The notes: a model not told the origin generated them from the letters alone. A DNA stretch of 64,000 nucleotides from Chionoecetes opilio (GCA_016584305.1 JACEEZ010005897.1:24833-88832), one strand, 5' to 3'. Numbered from the stretch's first letter, positions 1-13,219 are shown. Translations and numbers: made by a program.

Positions 1-280
1 TTTTTTTTTTTTTTTTTGTGCTTTTTCTTCTACTACTTCAGAAAAGGAACTACCAGTCAACACCACCAACTATAATATTATGCACTACCACCACCACCAC
101 CACCGTTCCCACACGTCTCGGCTGTCTCATCCTCACTAACATTATGGCTTACGCTGGTATCCTTATCTTAATGCTTGTTTGGATCGCTGAACTCTAGACG
201 CCGCCAAGCTTCTCTTACATGCCCGTCACTCTGTACACCATGTCTATAATGTCTCTATAGAGTGGCAAGGATGGATGGGA

Positions 281-590
281 GGGAAGGGAAGGGATGGGAA
301 GGGAAGGGAAGGGAAGGGAAGGGAAGGGATGGGAAGGGAAGGGAAGGGAAGGGAAGGGAAGGGAAGGGAAGGGAAGGGAAGGGAAGGAGGGAAGGAAGGG
401 AGGGAAGGGAAGGGAAGGGAAGGAAAGGAAAGGAAAGGAAAGGAAAGGAAAGGAAAGGAAAGGAAAGGAAAGGAAAGGAAAGGAAAGGAAAGGAAAGGAA
501 AGGAAAGGAAAGGAAAGGAAAGGAAAGGAAAGGAAAGGAAAGGAAAGGGAAGGGAAGGGAAAGGAAGGGAGGCAGGGAAGGGAGGGAGAG
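281..590. repeat. (GGGAA)n / (GGAAA)n pentanucleotide array
   Basis: A pure purine-strand array starts as GGGAA units with a few GGGAT variants. It switches near 420 to GGAAA units and ends in mixed units. Because 5 and 3 share no factor and the units lack stops, three plus-strand frames stay open, giving spurious Gly/Lys/Glu-rich proteins. The long polypurine tract is a candidate for triplex (H-DNA) formation. Confidence 0.95.
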
Positions 591-741
591 ACTCGTTTAA
601 ATGTCGATACAAATTAAGACTTTATTATATGCCTCAAAAATGTTTTTTTTCTTTGCGCGTTTTTTTTCTTTTTCTTGACCTTCCCTCTGAGTTGTTTTTT
701 TTGTAGTGCTAGTGTGTTTTTGTTTGGGTATATGTTTATGT

Positions 742-895
<154 letters not shown>

Positions 896-969
896 ATACA
901 AACAAACAGAGACAAACAGGCTGATAAACAGACAGAGAATAGTGATAGGGGTAAATATCGTTGCTGTCA

Positions 970-2240
970 CTTAGTAAAGAACCATATTTTTGCCAGTCTT
1001 AACTCCTGTACAACATATTTATTACATACCTTTTTTCCATTCTGTACCATCAGTGGATAGATTAAAATGTTTTTTTTGTTTTGTTCAGTCCACTTTTCTG
1101 ATTTGTTACTCGTGGTTAATGACAACGCCCTCTTTTCAATGCTTTTCGTCTGTCTCTGCAACTTTTTTTCAATCTCACTTGGTAAATTTGACCCAGTTAT
1201 TCACCCATGCTGCTCGCTGACCTCGTTTTCCAACTCGTTCACTTCATCGTTTTCTATTTGATGACCTGTTTTGTTTGGAATCATCCTTATGGTGCGCCCT
1301 ATTTCTTGTCTTTTGCTCATTTTGTCAATCTTTCTATCTCGCCTATAGTTATTGTATAGGCTTATGAGATTGTTTAATGGGTTGTTTTAATCGTGTGTTT
1401 TATAATATTTAATGTATTATCATGTTTTAGTTTTTTTCAGTTTTTTTGTGGTTTTGGGTGTAATTTTTATGTTTTACGTTTCTGCTACGTGACTTTTATT
1501 CTTTCTGAGGAGGAGTTGACACATGATTCGCCTGTTACTGTGTGTGTGATTGTGTGTATCTATGAATTGTCTTTATGTGATCTATTTTTCTCATTTCATT
1601 ATGTTACAAGATCCAGGTCGTGTTTTCCATGTGTGTTGCATTGGGCATATAATTCTTAGTAGCGAGTTGGTCTGCAGTGAGAATGAACAGTGTATTCATC
1701 TTTCGTGTGCATTCATGTGTTGATATGACCTGTTTTCTGCAAGTTCCTGTTCTTTAACCACCTTACCTGTTCTCGGTTAATTACCAGCATGATTTGTTTG
1801 TTTACCTGCCTGCTAATACCTCTGGTCCTGCCCTCAAGCTATCTCATATTTACGGTTAATGGCTTGAATAACAACACTGCCTTGCCTGCACTGGCTTTTT
1901 ATTACCAATTATTTCATTAGTTAGACGATGTTATTTGTGTCGTCATCTCGGTTTATCGTTGGGTTATCTTTTTGTAGACATATATCACTTATTTAGCCCC
2001 GGGGAGCAGCCAGTAAGCATGTAAATATACTCCATATCTGCTCCAGTGCAAGTAATTTATTTATCATTAAACAGGTCTGATTGTTATTTATCCACCGATG
2101 CGTATCACTCGTTCTTGAATTTTTATTGTTTTAATTAATCTTGAATCCCTTGTCAGTTTCTCTTATCTGCTGCTGCCATCTGATCCACCAGCCTCCTGCT
2201 CATCCAGGCGGCGGCGACCCACATAAAGGGATACTTATGG
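970..2240. other. Unique AT-rich non-coding stretch
   Basis: T-rich sequence with only short, unrelated open frames and no recognisable domain, RNA or transposon end. I see no gene here. Confidence 0.5.
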
Positions 2241-2246
2241 CAGCGT

Positions 2247-2387
2247 ATGTGTGTGTGTGTGTGTGTGTGTGTCTGTGTCTGTGTCTGTGTCTGTGTCTGT
2301 GTCTGTGTCTGTGTCTGTCTGTGTCTGTGTGTGTGTCTGTCTGTGTCTGTGTCTGTGTCTGTGTCTGTGTCTGTGTCTGTGTCTGTG

Positions 2388-2438
<51 letters not shown>
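2247..2438. repeat. Compound (TG)n/(TGTGTC)n microsatellite
   Basis: A (TG)n block, two blocks of hexamer TGTGTC separated by a short (TG)n, and a final long (TG)n. The hexamer is a C-variant of TG that has itself expanded, so this is a nested repeat. Confidence 0.9.
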
Positions 2439-2439
<1 letters not shown>

Positions 2440-2595
2440 CACAGGCGTGACACTGGCAACCGTGCTTCTCAGGCCACCGGCGAACCCTCACTCAATTAGC
2501 CACCAATTAGCTCGATTTCAAGTGTTTATTAAATATGCGTAACTATTTTTTTTGGCCAATTTATTCCCTATAAATCGTTTACACTGTTATATTTA

Positions 2596-2598
<3 letters not shown>

Positions 2599-2653
<55 letters not shown>

Positions 2654-2743
2654 ATAAGAACATAAGAAAATAAGGAAGCTACAAGAGGCCGCGAGGCCTA
2701 CACGTGGTAGTTCCTGGATCTATCTGGATCTGGAACTATCCTA

Positions 2744-2786
<43 letters not shown>

Positions 2787-2892
2787 ATATCAATATATTA
2801 TATCTATATCTATCTATCTACTCTATCTATCTATCTATCTATCTATCTATATCTATTCTATCTTATCTATCTATCTATCTATCTAATCTATC

Positions 2893-2943
<51 letters not shown>

Positions 2944-3470
2944 CTCATCTCTCTCTCTCATCTATCTTCCTACTAATCTCTTCTATCTATCATCTACTCA
3001 TCTATCTATCTATCTTCTATCTATCATCTATCTATCTATCTATCTCACTCTATCTCTATCTATCTTCTATCTATCTCATCTATCTATCTATCTATCTATC
3101 CTATCTTCTTCCCTATCTATCTATCTATCTATCTACTATCTATCTATCTATCTATCTATCTATTCTATCTATCTCATCTATCTATCTCTATCATCTTCTT
3201 CTACTTCTATTCTATCTTCTCTATCATCTATCTATCTATCTTATCTTCTTCTATCTACTTCTCTATCTTCTATCCCTATCTATCTTCTTCTATCTATCTC
3301 TATCTATCTATCTTCTTCTATCTCTCTATCTATCTATCTCTTCTATCTCATCTATCTCTCTTCTATCTATCTATCTTCTCATTCTATCTATCTATCCTTC
3401 TATCTCTCTTTCTATTCTCTATCTATCTATCTATCTTCTTTTTTTCTTCTATCTATCTATCTATATCTAT
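2599..3470. repeat. (ATCT)n tetranucleotide array, interrupted
   Basis: About 870 bp of ATCT units with many single-base indels and TTCT or CTCT interruptions. A copy of a dispersed repeat sits inside at 2653-2716. The density of indels suggests either old age or uncorrected long-read errors. Confidence 0.9.
2653..2716 (+). repeat. Dispersed short repeat, copy 1 (family D)
   Basis: It contains ATAAGGAAGCTACAAGAGGC and ends near GTAGTTCCTG. The same module occurs at 38134-38206, 52730-52985 and 55971-56032 (plus strand), and at 7984-8020 and 45108-45152 (minus strand). It begins with the A-rich string ATAAGAACATAAGAAAATAA. The family is probably a retroposon end or fragment; class unknown. 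This copy is flanked on both sides by (ATCT)n. Confidence 0.75.
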
Positions 3471-3554
3471 GTTTTCATTTTTTCTTTTTTCTCTCTATAT
3501 TTTATTATGTTTATATGTTATGAATACACGATTATCTATATGTATATGTAGACA

Positions 3555-3555
3555 T

Positions 3556-3648
<93 letters not shown>

Positions 3649-3654
3649 AGAGAG

Positions 3655-3688
<34 letters not shown>
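3555..3688. repeat. (GA)n microsatellite
   Basis: GA run broken by occasional GGA or AAG steps. Confidence 0.95.
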
Positions 3689-3693
<5 letters not shown>

Positions 3694-4121
3694 TTAGTCT
3701 TAACAATAACTATTGTTCATAGTATTTATGTTTTATTCATCAGTTTGCTCCTGATACTGAGCCTATACACCAGTTTTCATCTCGTCCTCCCTCTCATCCT
3801 ATTTCCCTTGGTCCTTATGTCATCCTCATCTATTGTTTTCTTCTTTCTTTATTTTCTTTTCTATCTATTTATTTTTCGTCCTCCTCCTGCTCCTCCTCCT
3901 TCTCCTCCTCCTCATCCTTTTATTCCTCCTACTCCTCCTTTGACACATTGGCTTCTAGTGACCCGACTTGACCTTAGGCTTTGTGTGGTCAGCAGATGAT
4001 GGAAGGGATAGAGAGGAGTGGGAGGGTAGGAGGGAAGGAAGGCGCTGGCAGGGTCGGTAGGAGGGGGAGAATGAGGAAGAGTTGCATCACTACAGGATGA
4101 AGGGAGAATAGAGGCACCGTT

Positions 4122-4330
<209 letters not shown>

Positions 4331-4339
4331 GGGCACGTA

Positions 4340-5100
4340 ATAATAAGTCACTCTCTCCACCAGCTAATCAGACCCTTGTGCGCAATAGTTTTTTTCTTTT
4401 TCTTTTTATCATGGCCGCCGAACAGATAGCCAGTGATAAGAGTTTAATTGTAGGACTTCTCTAGCGATAATGCGGTCTGACTCCGCCGTCCTTTCTCCCA
4501 TACTGACATGTCCTTTAGGGATCGTCTAGCCGCAGAACCACACCCCATAGTGGCAGGTGAAAACGCGGCGGAGTAAAAGGAATACATAAATCTGCATCGA
4601 TCTCGTTGATTGGTCATGTACGTCTAAGGCTAGAGAGACGTAAGGAGGTCGACAAGCCTTACACCAACCCTATCCAGCCGATCTTTGTCTATTTTCACAT
4701 ATCTGCATATATATCTCGCATGAAAGTTGGCCTCCTTGCCTCGAAATGATAGTTAATTGGTCCATTCCTAAACATCCATGAACTCTTTAACTTACACAGA
4801 ACACACACAAGAAACTTTAAACCGGCTTAACATAGCGAGACCTCACCTCTTTTAAATAATAGTTTCTGGCGAACCTACCTTGCGTTATGGTAATTTCCAA
4901 ATAAGTGTTGGTTGGAGTGAAACTTGATCCTAAGCGTGGCATGTGTCCCTCTCTCCTGACCTTATTAAGCCTAGGGGAGGCAGCCACAAGATTGGGGTTA
5001 TTATGAAAGGTCTTGAGCTCGTTTCTATCTCATATCAAACACAGTTAACGCTGAACAAGACTCTCTGGTAGTCATGGGAGGCTATAAGAGCTTCGAAGTA
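4340..5100. other. Unique stretch without a gene
   Basis: Mixed-composition sequence with only short open frames. No domain, RNA gene or transposon end recognised. Confidence 0.45.
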
Positions 5101-5127
5101 ATCCATGAACATAATATAGTCATCCTC

Positions 5128-6480
5128 AGTAATCCAGATACACACTATAGTCACCCTACAAGTAATCCAGATACACAATATAGTCACCCTACAAGTAATC
5201 CAGATATACAATATAGTCACCCTACAAGTAATCCAGATACACAATATAGTCACCCTACAAGTAATCCAGATATACAATATAGTCACCCTACAAGTAATCC
5301 AGATACACAATATAGTCATCCTACAAGTAATCTAGATACACAATATAGTCACCCTACAAGTAATCCAGATACACAATATAGTCACCCTACAAGTAATCCA
5401 GATATACAATATAGTCACCCTACAAGTAATCCAGATACACAATATAGTCATCCTACAAGTAATCTAGATACACAATATAGTCACCCTACAAGTAATCCAG
5501 ATACACAATATAGTCACCCTACAAGTAATCCAGATACACAATATAGTCATCCTACAAGTAATCTAGATACACAATATAGTCACCCTACAAGTAATCCAGA
5601 TATACAATATAGTCACCCTACAAGTAATCCAGATACACAATATAGTCACCCTACAAGTAATCCAGATACACAATATAGTCACCCTACAAGTAATCCAGAT
5701 ACACAATATAGTCATCCTATAAGTAATCCAGATACACAATATAGTCACCCTACAAGTAATCCAGATACACAATATAGTCACCCTACAAGTAATCCAGATA
5801 CACAATATAGTCACCCTACAAGTAATCCAGATACACAATATAGTCACCCTACAAGTAATCCAGATGCACAATATAGTCACCCTACAAGTAATCCAGATAC
5901 ACAATATAGTCACCCTACAAGTAATCTAGATACACAATATAGTCACCCTACAAGTAATCCAGATGCACAATATAGTCACCCTACAAGTAATCCAGATACA
6001 CAATATAGTCACCCTACAAGTAATCCAGATACACAATATAGTCACCCTACAAGTAATCCAGATACACAATATAGTCACCCTACAAGTAATCCAGATACAC
6101 AATATAGTCACCCTACAAGTAATCCAGATACACAATATAGTCACCCTACAAGTAATCCAGATACACAATATAGTCACCCTACAAGTAATCCAGATACACA
6201 ATATAGTCACCCTACAAGTAATCCAGATACACAATATAGTCACCCTACAAGTAATCCAGATACACAATATAGTCACCATACAAGTAATCCAGATACACAA
6301 TATAGTCACCATACAAGTAATCCAGATACACAATATAGTCACCATACAAGTAATCCAGATACACAATATAGTCACCATACAAGTAATCCAGATACACAAT
6401 ATAGTCATCCTACAAGTAATCCAGATACACAATATAGTCACCCTACAAGTAATCCAGATACACAAAATAGTAATCCTCGA
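5128..6480 (+). repeat. 33-bp minisatellite, about 41 copies
   Basis: Units of 33 bp start AGTAATCCAGATACACAATA. Since 33 is 11 codons and the unit has no stop, one plus frame stays open from 5074 to 6504 and reads as the 11-residue repeat SNPDTQYSHPT; the complement is also largely open. Variants are clustered: CTAGA, ATATAC and GTCATC units recur in the left half, GATGCA twice near 5865-5970, and four consecutive CACCATACA units lie at about 6270-6380. This indicates recent block amplification. No signal peptide, non-repeat domain or gene context supports coding, so I treat it as DNA repeat. Confidence 0.95.
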
Positions 6481-6499
6481 CTCATATTAAGCTTGCCAG

Positions 6500-7095
6500 A
6501 TTAGTTGATACTACGGGACAAGATTGCGTTGTAAGCCATAGAGACGCACAATAGGAATGGTTTGGCTGCACAGAACCTGATTTTTCCTTCCCCTTTCCCC
6601 CCCTCCCCTACCCGAGCCTGGCGTCCGTTGTCACTTTCCAATGGCATCAAGAGAGGAAGTAAAAGTTGCGAGGGCTAGGACACCACCTTCAAGAATTACA
6701 CACTTCTTAACATCAACCTAGGAAAACACATTCAGCTTTTGTGCGTATCTAATTTGTTTATTTCGCGGTCTTTTTCTCACTTTTTTTTGCACGTAGATTA
6801 ACGCTCATGATCCAAAGACTCCGGGTTGTTTTAAGACGTGACGATGTGATGTAGGAATGGGTTAAGTATAAGATATAAAAGAGTTTTCGTCTATAGGGAG
6901 ATACTTGACGTCTTCGCTGGGAGACTATACTATACGCCTCTTAAACGACAGTGGTGAAAGGGGCCGAAGAGGGAATGAAAGTATGGATAATCCCCGTAGA
7001 GAATCAAATACGCACGGATAGTTCAGAAGTCAACATATATCTTCTTTTAGTGGAGACGGGAGGAGAGAGGGAAGCAATGGGAGGGCTGTGCTGGT
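6500..7095. other. Unique stretch without a gene
   Basis: No domain or structural RNA recognised. It is followed by a (GGA)n tract. Confidence 0.4.
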
Positions 7096-7098
7096 GGA

Positions 7099-7180
7099 GA
7101 AGAAGAGGAGGAGGAGGAGGAGGAGGAGGAGGAGGGGGAGGAGGAGAGGAGGAGGAGGAGGAGGAGGAGGAGGAGGAAGG
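7099..7180. repeat. (GGA)n microsatellite
   Basis: AGG/GGA triplets with one GGGG interruption. The flanking purine-rich sequence continues to about 7380. Confidence 0.9.
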
Positions 7181-7983
7181 GAGATAGTAAAGAAGGAGAG
7201 AAGGGGAGGGAGAAATGAAATAATGCATAAAAGAGAAGAGAGGAGATAAGTTTGAAGAGAGTGATAATGGGAATATAAAAGAGAGAACTGTAGAGGATTT
7301 GGGAGGAAAGTTAAGAACCATAGAGTGAAGAGATGAGAGGAGAGGAGGAAGAAGAGGGAGAAGAGAGTGACAAACAGAACATCTTATTCTTGACACAGGA
7401 AAGAATGGTCGGAGAAAGTAAAAATAGTAAGGGATGGACGCGGAAGGAAAGAGTGTGAGTATAAGTGGATAATTATAGTACTACATGAACCTTGTTATTA
7501 TCCATGGTTAGTGTTCTTCATGGTAGCTACTCATTATCCTGAAAAAAAGAATGAAGAAAAAAAGAAATCTATAATAAAAAATAAAAATATATACACTTTA
7601 TGGTTAACTGAAAGACTGAACTTATAAATGAGGAAATAAATGTTGAATAGCGTTCCATACTTCAAGCAAGGAAGACTGGAGTGTGAATGTGAAGTAGAGA
7701 GAAAACAGAAGTAATAGAACGAAGGAGACCATGTTTAGTGTTCCTCATGGTAGCTACTCACTATCCTCACAACATCACCTTCCTCAGAACCTCCCTCACC
7801 GCCGAGCCCTGTCTATTCAACTCCTTCCAAGACTGTCCTACATGTTCACTCTTACCCTATAGTTTCTCTCAGTCTACCCAACCATTCCTTAACCTACCCA
7901 AGGCTGTCATAATCCTTCTCAGTTTCCATATATATTCCCTGTTCATTATTAACTCTCACAGCCTTCTTTCTGTCTCTTGTACG

Positions 7984-8020
7984 GCCTCTTGTAGCTTCCT
8001 TATTTTCTTATGTTCTTATG
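7984..8020 (-). repeat. Dispersed short repeat, copy 2 (family D)
   Basis: The plus strand reads GCCTCTTGTAGCTTCCTTAT, the reverse complement of the family D core. The C/T-rich 250 bp upstream (from about 7740) may be the body of the same element in reverse orientation. Confidence 0.65.
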
Positions 8021-8059
8021 TCTTTTCAGTCTCAAGCACCCTATGCAACTAGTCAGACG

Positions 8060-8766
8060 TCCCCTTAACAACCCCCTTAACAACCCCCTTAACAACCCTC
8101 TTAACAACCCTCTTAACAACCCCCTTAACAACCCTCTTAACAACCCTCTTAACAACCCCCGTAACAACCCCCTTAACAACCCCCTTAACAACCCCCGTAA
8201 CAACCCCCGTAACAACCCCCGTAACAACCCCCTTAACAACCCCCGTAACAACCCCCTTAACAACCCCCTTAACAACCCCCTTAACAACCCCCTTAACAAC
8301 CCCCTTAAACAACCCCCTTAACAACCCCCTTAACAACCCCCTTAACAACCCCTTAACAACCCCCTTAACAACCCCCTTAACAACCCCCTTAACAACCCCT
8401 TAACAACCCCCGTAACAACCCCCGTTAACAACCCCCGTAACAACCCCCGTAACAACCCCGTAAAACCCCCGTAACAACCCCCGTAACAACCCTCTTAACA
8501 ACCCTCTTAACAACCCTCTTAACAACCCTCTTAACAAACAACCCCCTTAACAACCCCCTTAACAACCCTCTTAACAACCCCCTTAACAACCCCCTTAACA
8601 ACCCCCTTAACAACCCCCTTAACAACCCCTTAACAACCCTCTTAACAAACCCTCTTACAACCCCCCTTAACAACCCCCTTAACAACCCCTTAACAACCCC
8701 CTTAACAACCCCCTTAACAACCCCCTTAACAACCCCCTTAACAACCCTCTTAACAACCCTCTTTAC
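8060..8766 (-). repeat. 12-bp array, GGGGGTTGTTAA on the minus strand
   Basis: About 58 units of CCCCCTTAACAA with CCCTC and CCCCCGTAA variants and a few short units. Frames are open because 12 is a multiple of 3 and the unit lacks stops in most frames. The minus strand carries regularly spaced G4-G5 runs with 7-base spacers, so it could form G-quadruplexes and the plus strand i-motifs. Confidence 0.95.
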
Positions 8767-8779
8767 AACCTGCTCATTA

Positions 8780-9540
8780 CCGCCACGACAACAGAAACTA
8801 ATTCCCCTCATTCCCCTTTCATAATGGCTCCCTTGATGGTCCGAGAGGCTCTCTTGATAACACCCAACACTAGTCCCTCATCCCCCTTACCTGAATTATC
8901 ATGCGTTTTTTTTATATATATTTCTCTTTCATTATCAGAGTCCTTTTATCTTTCATTATAATCTGTCTTACCTTTTGGTGAGGTTATTTTTCCCTTTCTC
9001 ATGTAGTGCATTGCCTTTATATATATATACAAACCTGTTAATATTTTGTTTTCCTTTTGTCTCATCATCCTTCCATCATCATCTCATCAGTGCCCTTTTC
9101 ACCATATTTTGAGTTCGTTTACTTTGTCTTATTTGCATCAGTTCTTAGTTATCAAAATCTCTTCATGTTTGCATATATACTTAGTTTTGTGGTCGCTGCC
9201 CTTTTTCTGCGGCCACATATATCTTTCCCATTCCCTTCCTGTTTTAAGTAACTTTTCTCGCAATCCTTTCTCTCAATTCATCAATGTCTTCTTCATATGT
9301 ACTTATCTTTTTACTATCCTCAGCAACTTTTATACTGCCTGATCATTTATTATCTTATTTTTCACTTTCCACGCTGTCTTCCTCTTTCTCTAAGCGCCTG
9401 GCGTATTTGCATCGTCACCATCATCATCGTCATCATCACCATCATTATCTCGCAAAATATAGTGGCTTTAGAAGGAATACAAATCGCACTCGGTTTTTCA
9501 TTCCTTCTTATGTTAGTTCGATGTAAAATAACGATCATTA
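8780..9540. other. AT-rich unique stretch
   Basis: No gene recognised. It includes a short imperfect (CAT)n at about 9413-9445. Confidence 0.4.
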
Positions 9541-9544
9541 AGTG

Positions 9545-9619
9545 AGGTTAGGTTAAGTTAGGTTAGGTTAGGTTAGGTTAGGTTAGGTTAGGTTAGGTTA
9601 GGTTAGGTTAGGTTAGGTA
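9545..9619 (+). repeat. Interstitial TTAGG telomere-type repeat
   Basis: About 15 tandem copies of the pentamer TTAGG (one TTAAG variant), decaying into (TAGG)n up to about 9643. TTAGG is the canonical arthropod telomere repeat, which supports an arthropod host. It lies inside the window, so it is interstitial. Confidence 0.9.
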
Positions 9620-9754
9620 GGTAGGTAGGTAGGTAGGTAGGTTAAAAATCGCAAATCCGTCAAAATTTAAGTATCAGTGAGGTGGACGTAACACGAAAGT
9701 ATAGTCCCTGATAAGAAAGAGATGTGTTTTTAAGGTCATTCAACAGCGTGTTTA

Positions 9755-10094
9755 GAAAATGCGTTCAAGAAGAGTGAGGGAACAGTGACTGCAGTGATAA
9801 GAAAATACAAGTGTCTTGGATTAGTACATGAGAATCGAAGAAAATGCGTTCAAGAAGAGTGAAGGAACAGTGAATTCAGTGATAAGTAAATAAGGGAGTC
9901 TTGGATAAGTACATGGGAATCGAAAAAAATGCGTTCAAGAAGAGTGAAGGAACAGTGAATTCAGTGATACGTAAATAAGGGAGTCTTGAATTAGTACATG
10001 GGAATCGAAGAAAATGCGTTCAAGAAGAGTGATAGAACAGTGAATTCAGTGACAAGTAAATAAGGGAGTCTTGAATTAGTACGTGGGAATCGAG
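9755..10094 (+). repeat. 85-bp tandem repeat, four copies
   Basis: The module GAAAATGCGTTCAAGAAGAG recurs at 9755, 9840, 9925 and 10010, exactly 85 bp apart. The first copy is the most diverged. Not a multiple of 3 and not coding. It sits directly after the TTAGG tract. Confidence 0.9.
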
Positions 10095-10227
10095 GGAGGA
10101 AAAGAAAGTGAGAGGAAAAGAAAGAAAAATGAAGTAGTAAGATGTAGAGGGTGGGAGGTCAGGCCGTGAAAGAACCACCGCTGACCACGATCATCTCTGC
10201 AACACGAAGGCCGTTGGCGGGGTGGAA

Positions 10228-10506
<279 letters not shown>

Positions 10507-10683
10507 TATCTAGCTACGATGAAAATGTCAGTGGTGATAATACTGGCTATAATGTTGATAATAATGAAAATGATGTCTCTGATGGTAACTCAATGAAGAA
10601 AAAGATGAAGGAAAGTAGCAAAGGAAAGAGAAAGTCGAGAACACAGATGAAATTGCTAGTAGATAAGAATCGTAGGTAAGCTA

Positions 10684-10746
10684 TAGGAGGAGTGGTGGGA
10701 GGAGGAGGCGATGGGGAGGAGAAGGAGGAGGAGGAGGAGGAGGAGA
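10684..10746. repeat. (GGA)n tract
   Basis: GGA/AGG triplets with GATG interruptions. Confidence 0.8.
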
Positions 10747-11215
10747 CCATGGGGAGGTGTGGGAGGGTGATAGGGATGGGGAGGAAGAGGGGAGGGAGGA
10801 AGGGAGAAACGTGGTGCCTTTCGCTCGTCATCTCCCTTGTTCTCTGGCAATGTAGGCGTTCCCGTCACTTGGGTCACAATACACTCATTACCTTCCCTCC
10901 TTCCCTCCTTCCCTCCCTTCCCATCTGCTCTCTCACCTCCCATCTTCTCTCTCACCTCTACTGACCTCCCTTAACCTGTCCGTTTTTTATGTGCAAGGTA
11001 GTTTATTTTGTAGCTACTTTGGTGGACTAAAAAGGGGTGTTCGGTCATGTTAGGTCACATTTTGAATATTTCTCCTCAATCTTCTTCATTTTCTCGTTCA
11101 TCTTCTACTCCGCAATCTCCTTCTTGTTCTATTTTTCAGTTTTCCTTCTTTTATTTCGACTTCTTGCTTTTTATTATTTCTTCTTCATCATCTTTATATT
11201 ACGTTTATCTTTATA

Positions 11216-12471
11216 CAGTCAACCCTCTCTAAATCGAACCCGTATAATTCAAACCTCGGATAATTCGACCTGTTTCAGGCCAGTTCAAATTTTTCAATAA
11301 CTTTCCATAATTCGAGCAAGTTTGAATTATCCTCAGCCTTACTAGTGGGAGTCCGACCTCTCCCATGTGGTGCGTGCCGCGGCTGCCCAGCGTGATCTGA
11401 TATATGATCATTTATATTTATTGTATAAATTCGTGCTATAGGCGGAGGAAGAAGGCGGGAGGGGGAGGAGGAAGAAGGGGAGACGAGGAGGAAGGGGGGA
11501 GAGGGGAAGAAGGGACGAGGAGGAGGAAGGAGGGGAGAGGGGGAGGAAAAGGAAGGAGGTAGGACAAGGAAGAGAGGAGAGGAGGAGGAGGGAGGAGGAG
11601 AAGAGAGGGAGGAGAGGAAATGGGAGGAAGAAGAACTATTTGTTTTAAGTACCCTTCGCTTTGTGTACAATCCTTCAGAGTCCTTCACGGGCCTCTTCGC
11701 TCCTTCACGCATCCTACAGGAGTCATAGTAGGGCATTAGAAGTCCCACAGGATTGCTATAGTATTCCTAGGTTTTTATAAGTACTTTGACAATCGCATGG
11801 GTGGCTCAAATAGGGATTAATAATAATATTACTAAAAGTAAAAATGCCAATACTGATCATTGTGATCATTGTGTTGAAGTAATGATTAATCTAACAATGA
11901 CCATCATATTTTTATGTCTTGTAGTAAGATTTGTCGAATTTGTGATTTTTAAAGAATATCTGGAAGTATCATGTCATTGTGAATTGGCTGAAATAGGGAC
12001 TTCTAATAATTGTAACTGAAAATAGACTCCAGATTCGTGTGCAGCATGCCCAAAAACTGTTATGAACAAATTTTCAAGCAAATCTAATTTAAAAAAAAAT
12101 ATTGCAAATTTTGAAACGGGTATGCCTTAATTTTTTTATTTAATCATGTTTTTTTCAATAACTAAAAAACTATGGCAGATACTTGCAAGAGGTATAGAGA
12201 AGTAAATATGAAATAGATCAAGGGGTATCATTCGGCGTAAAGCAAAAAAATATTGAATGGTAAATAACCGAGAAAATAGCATATGCGTACATTTATAAAA
12301 AATATCAATTTTCTTCTGAAAAAATACAATCTGTTTTCTGTTTTGGCATGTTTGAGTGACTTATTATTGTGTGGAGGGGCTAGAGGTAACCAACGGATAA
12401 TTCGGACTTACGGCTCATTCGACCCAGGTCTGCCCCCAATCAGTTCGAATTAGAGAGGGTTTACTCTACTG
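11216..12471. mobile_element. Tigger/pogo-like non-autonomous DNA transposon
   Basis: The left end starts CAGTCAACCCTCTCTAAATC. The right end, read on the minus strand, starts CAGTAGAGTAAACCCTCTCT and continues with AATTCGAAC, matching the left end after a small indel. Both ends carry several subterminal ATAATTCGA-type motifs, as in Tigger/pogo relatives of Tc1-mariner. A TA precedes the left end but is not clear on the right. No transposase frame exists inside; the interior holds a purine-rich repeat (about 11440-11635) and AT-rich filler. It is a deleted or MITE-like copy. Confidence 0.6.
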
Positions 12472-12881
12472 CGTTTTTGGGTAACACTAATAATAAAACT
12501 TCTTCCTCTAGCTAAGTCGTCCTTCTTCTTCCTCCATCTTTTATTCCTCTGATGTCATCTCTTCTTCCTCTTTACACCCTTTAGTACGTAGCTCTCACCT
12601 CTACGTCTTTTTTCATAGCATATCATTCCTCCCACACTTTCACCCCCACCATCCCCATCTCACTTCTGCCCTGACATACCCTCTTCTTCCCTCTCCTTCC
12701 TCCTCTGCCTCGCCGCCTAATCTTGTCCAGTCAGGGAGTATTTATTTATAATTTTTTCCGCGCAATATTCACGCAGTGGCCGTAAGCTCTCGGGAATCTA
12801 GGCAAAGTGACGAGGGTCCCCAACCGCCCACCATTATTTAGATACTGACCTGAGTAAGCACTGCAGGCTGAGAAGGAAAAC

Positions 12882-13219
<338 letters not shown>

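Noticed and set aside
5128..6480. Regular 33-bp repeats as a CRISPR array
   Set aside because: Units are directly tandem with no spacers, and the context is eukaryotic.
11786..12019. 77-codon frame inside the Tigger-like element as transposase
   Set aside because: No DDE or CENP-B-type motif; AT-rich and short.
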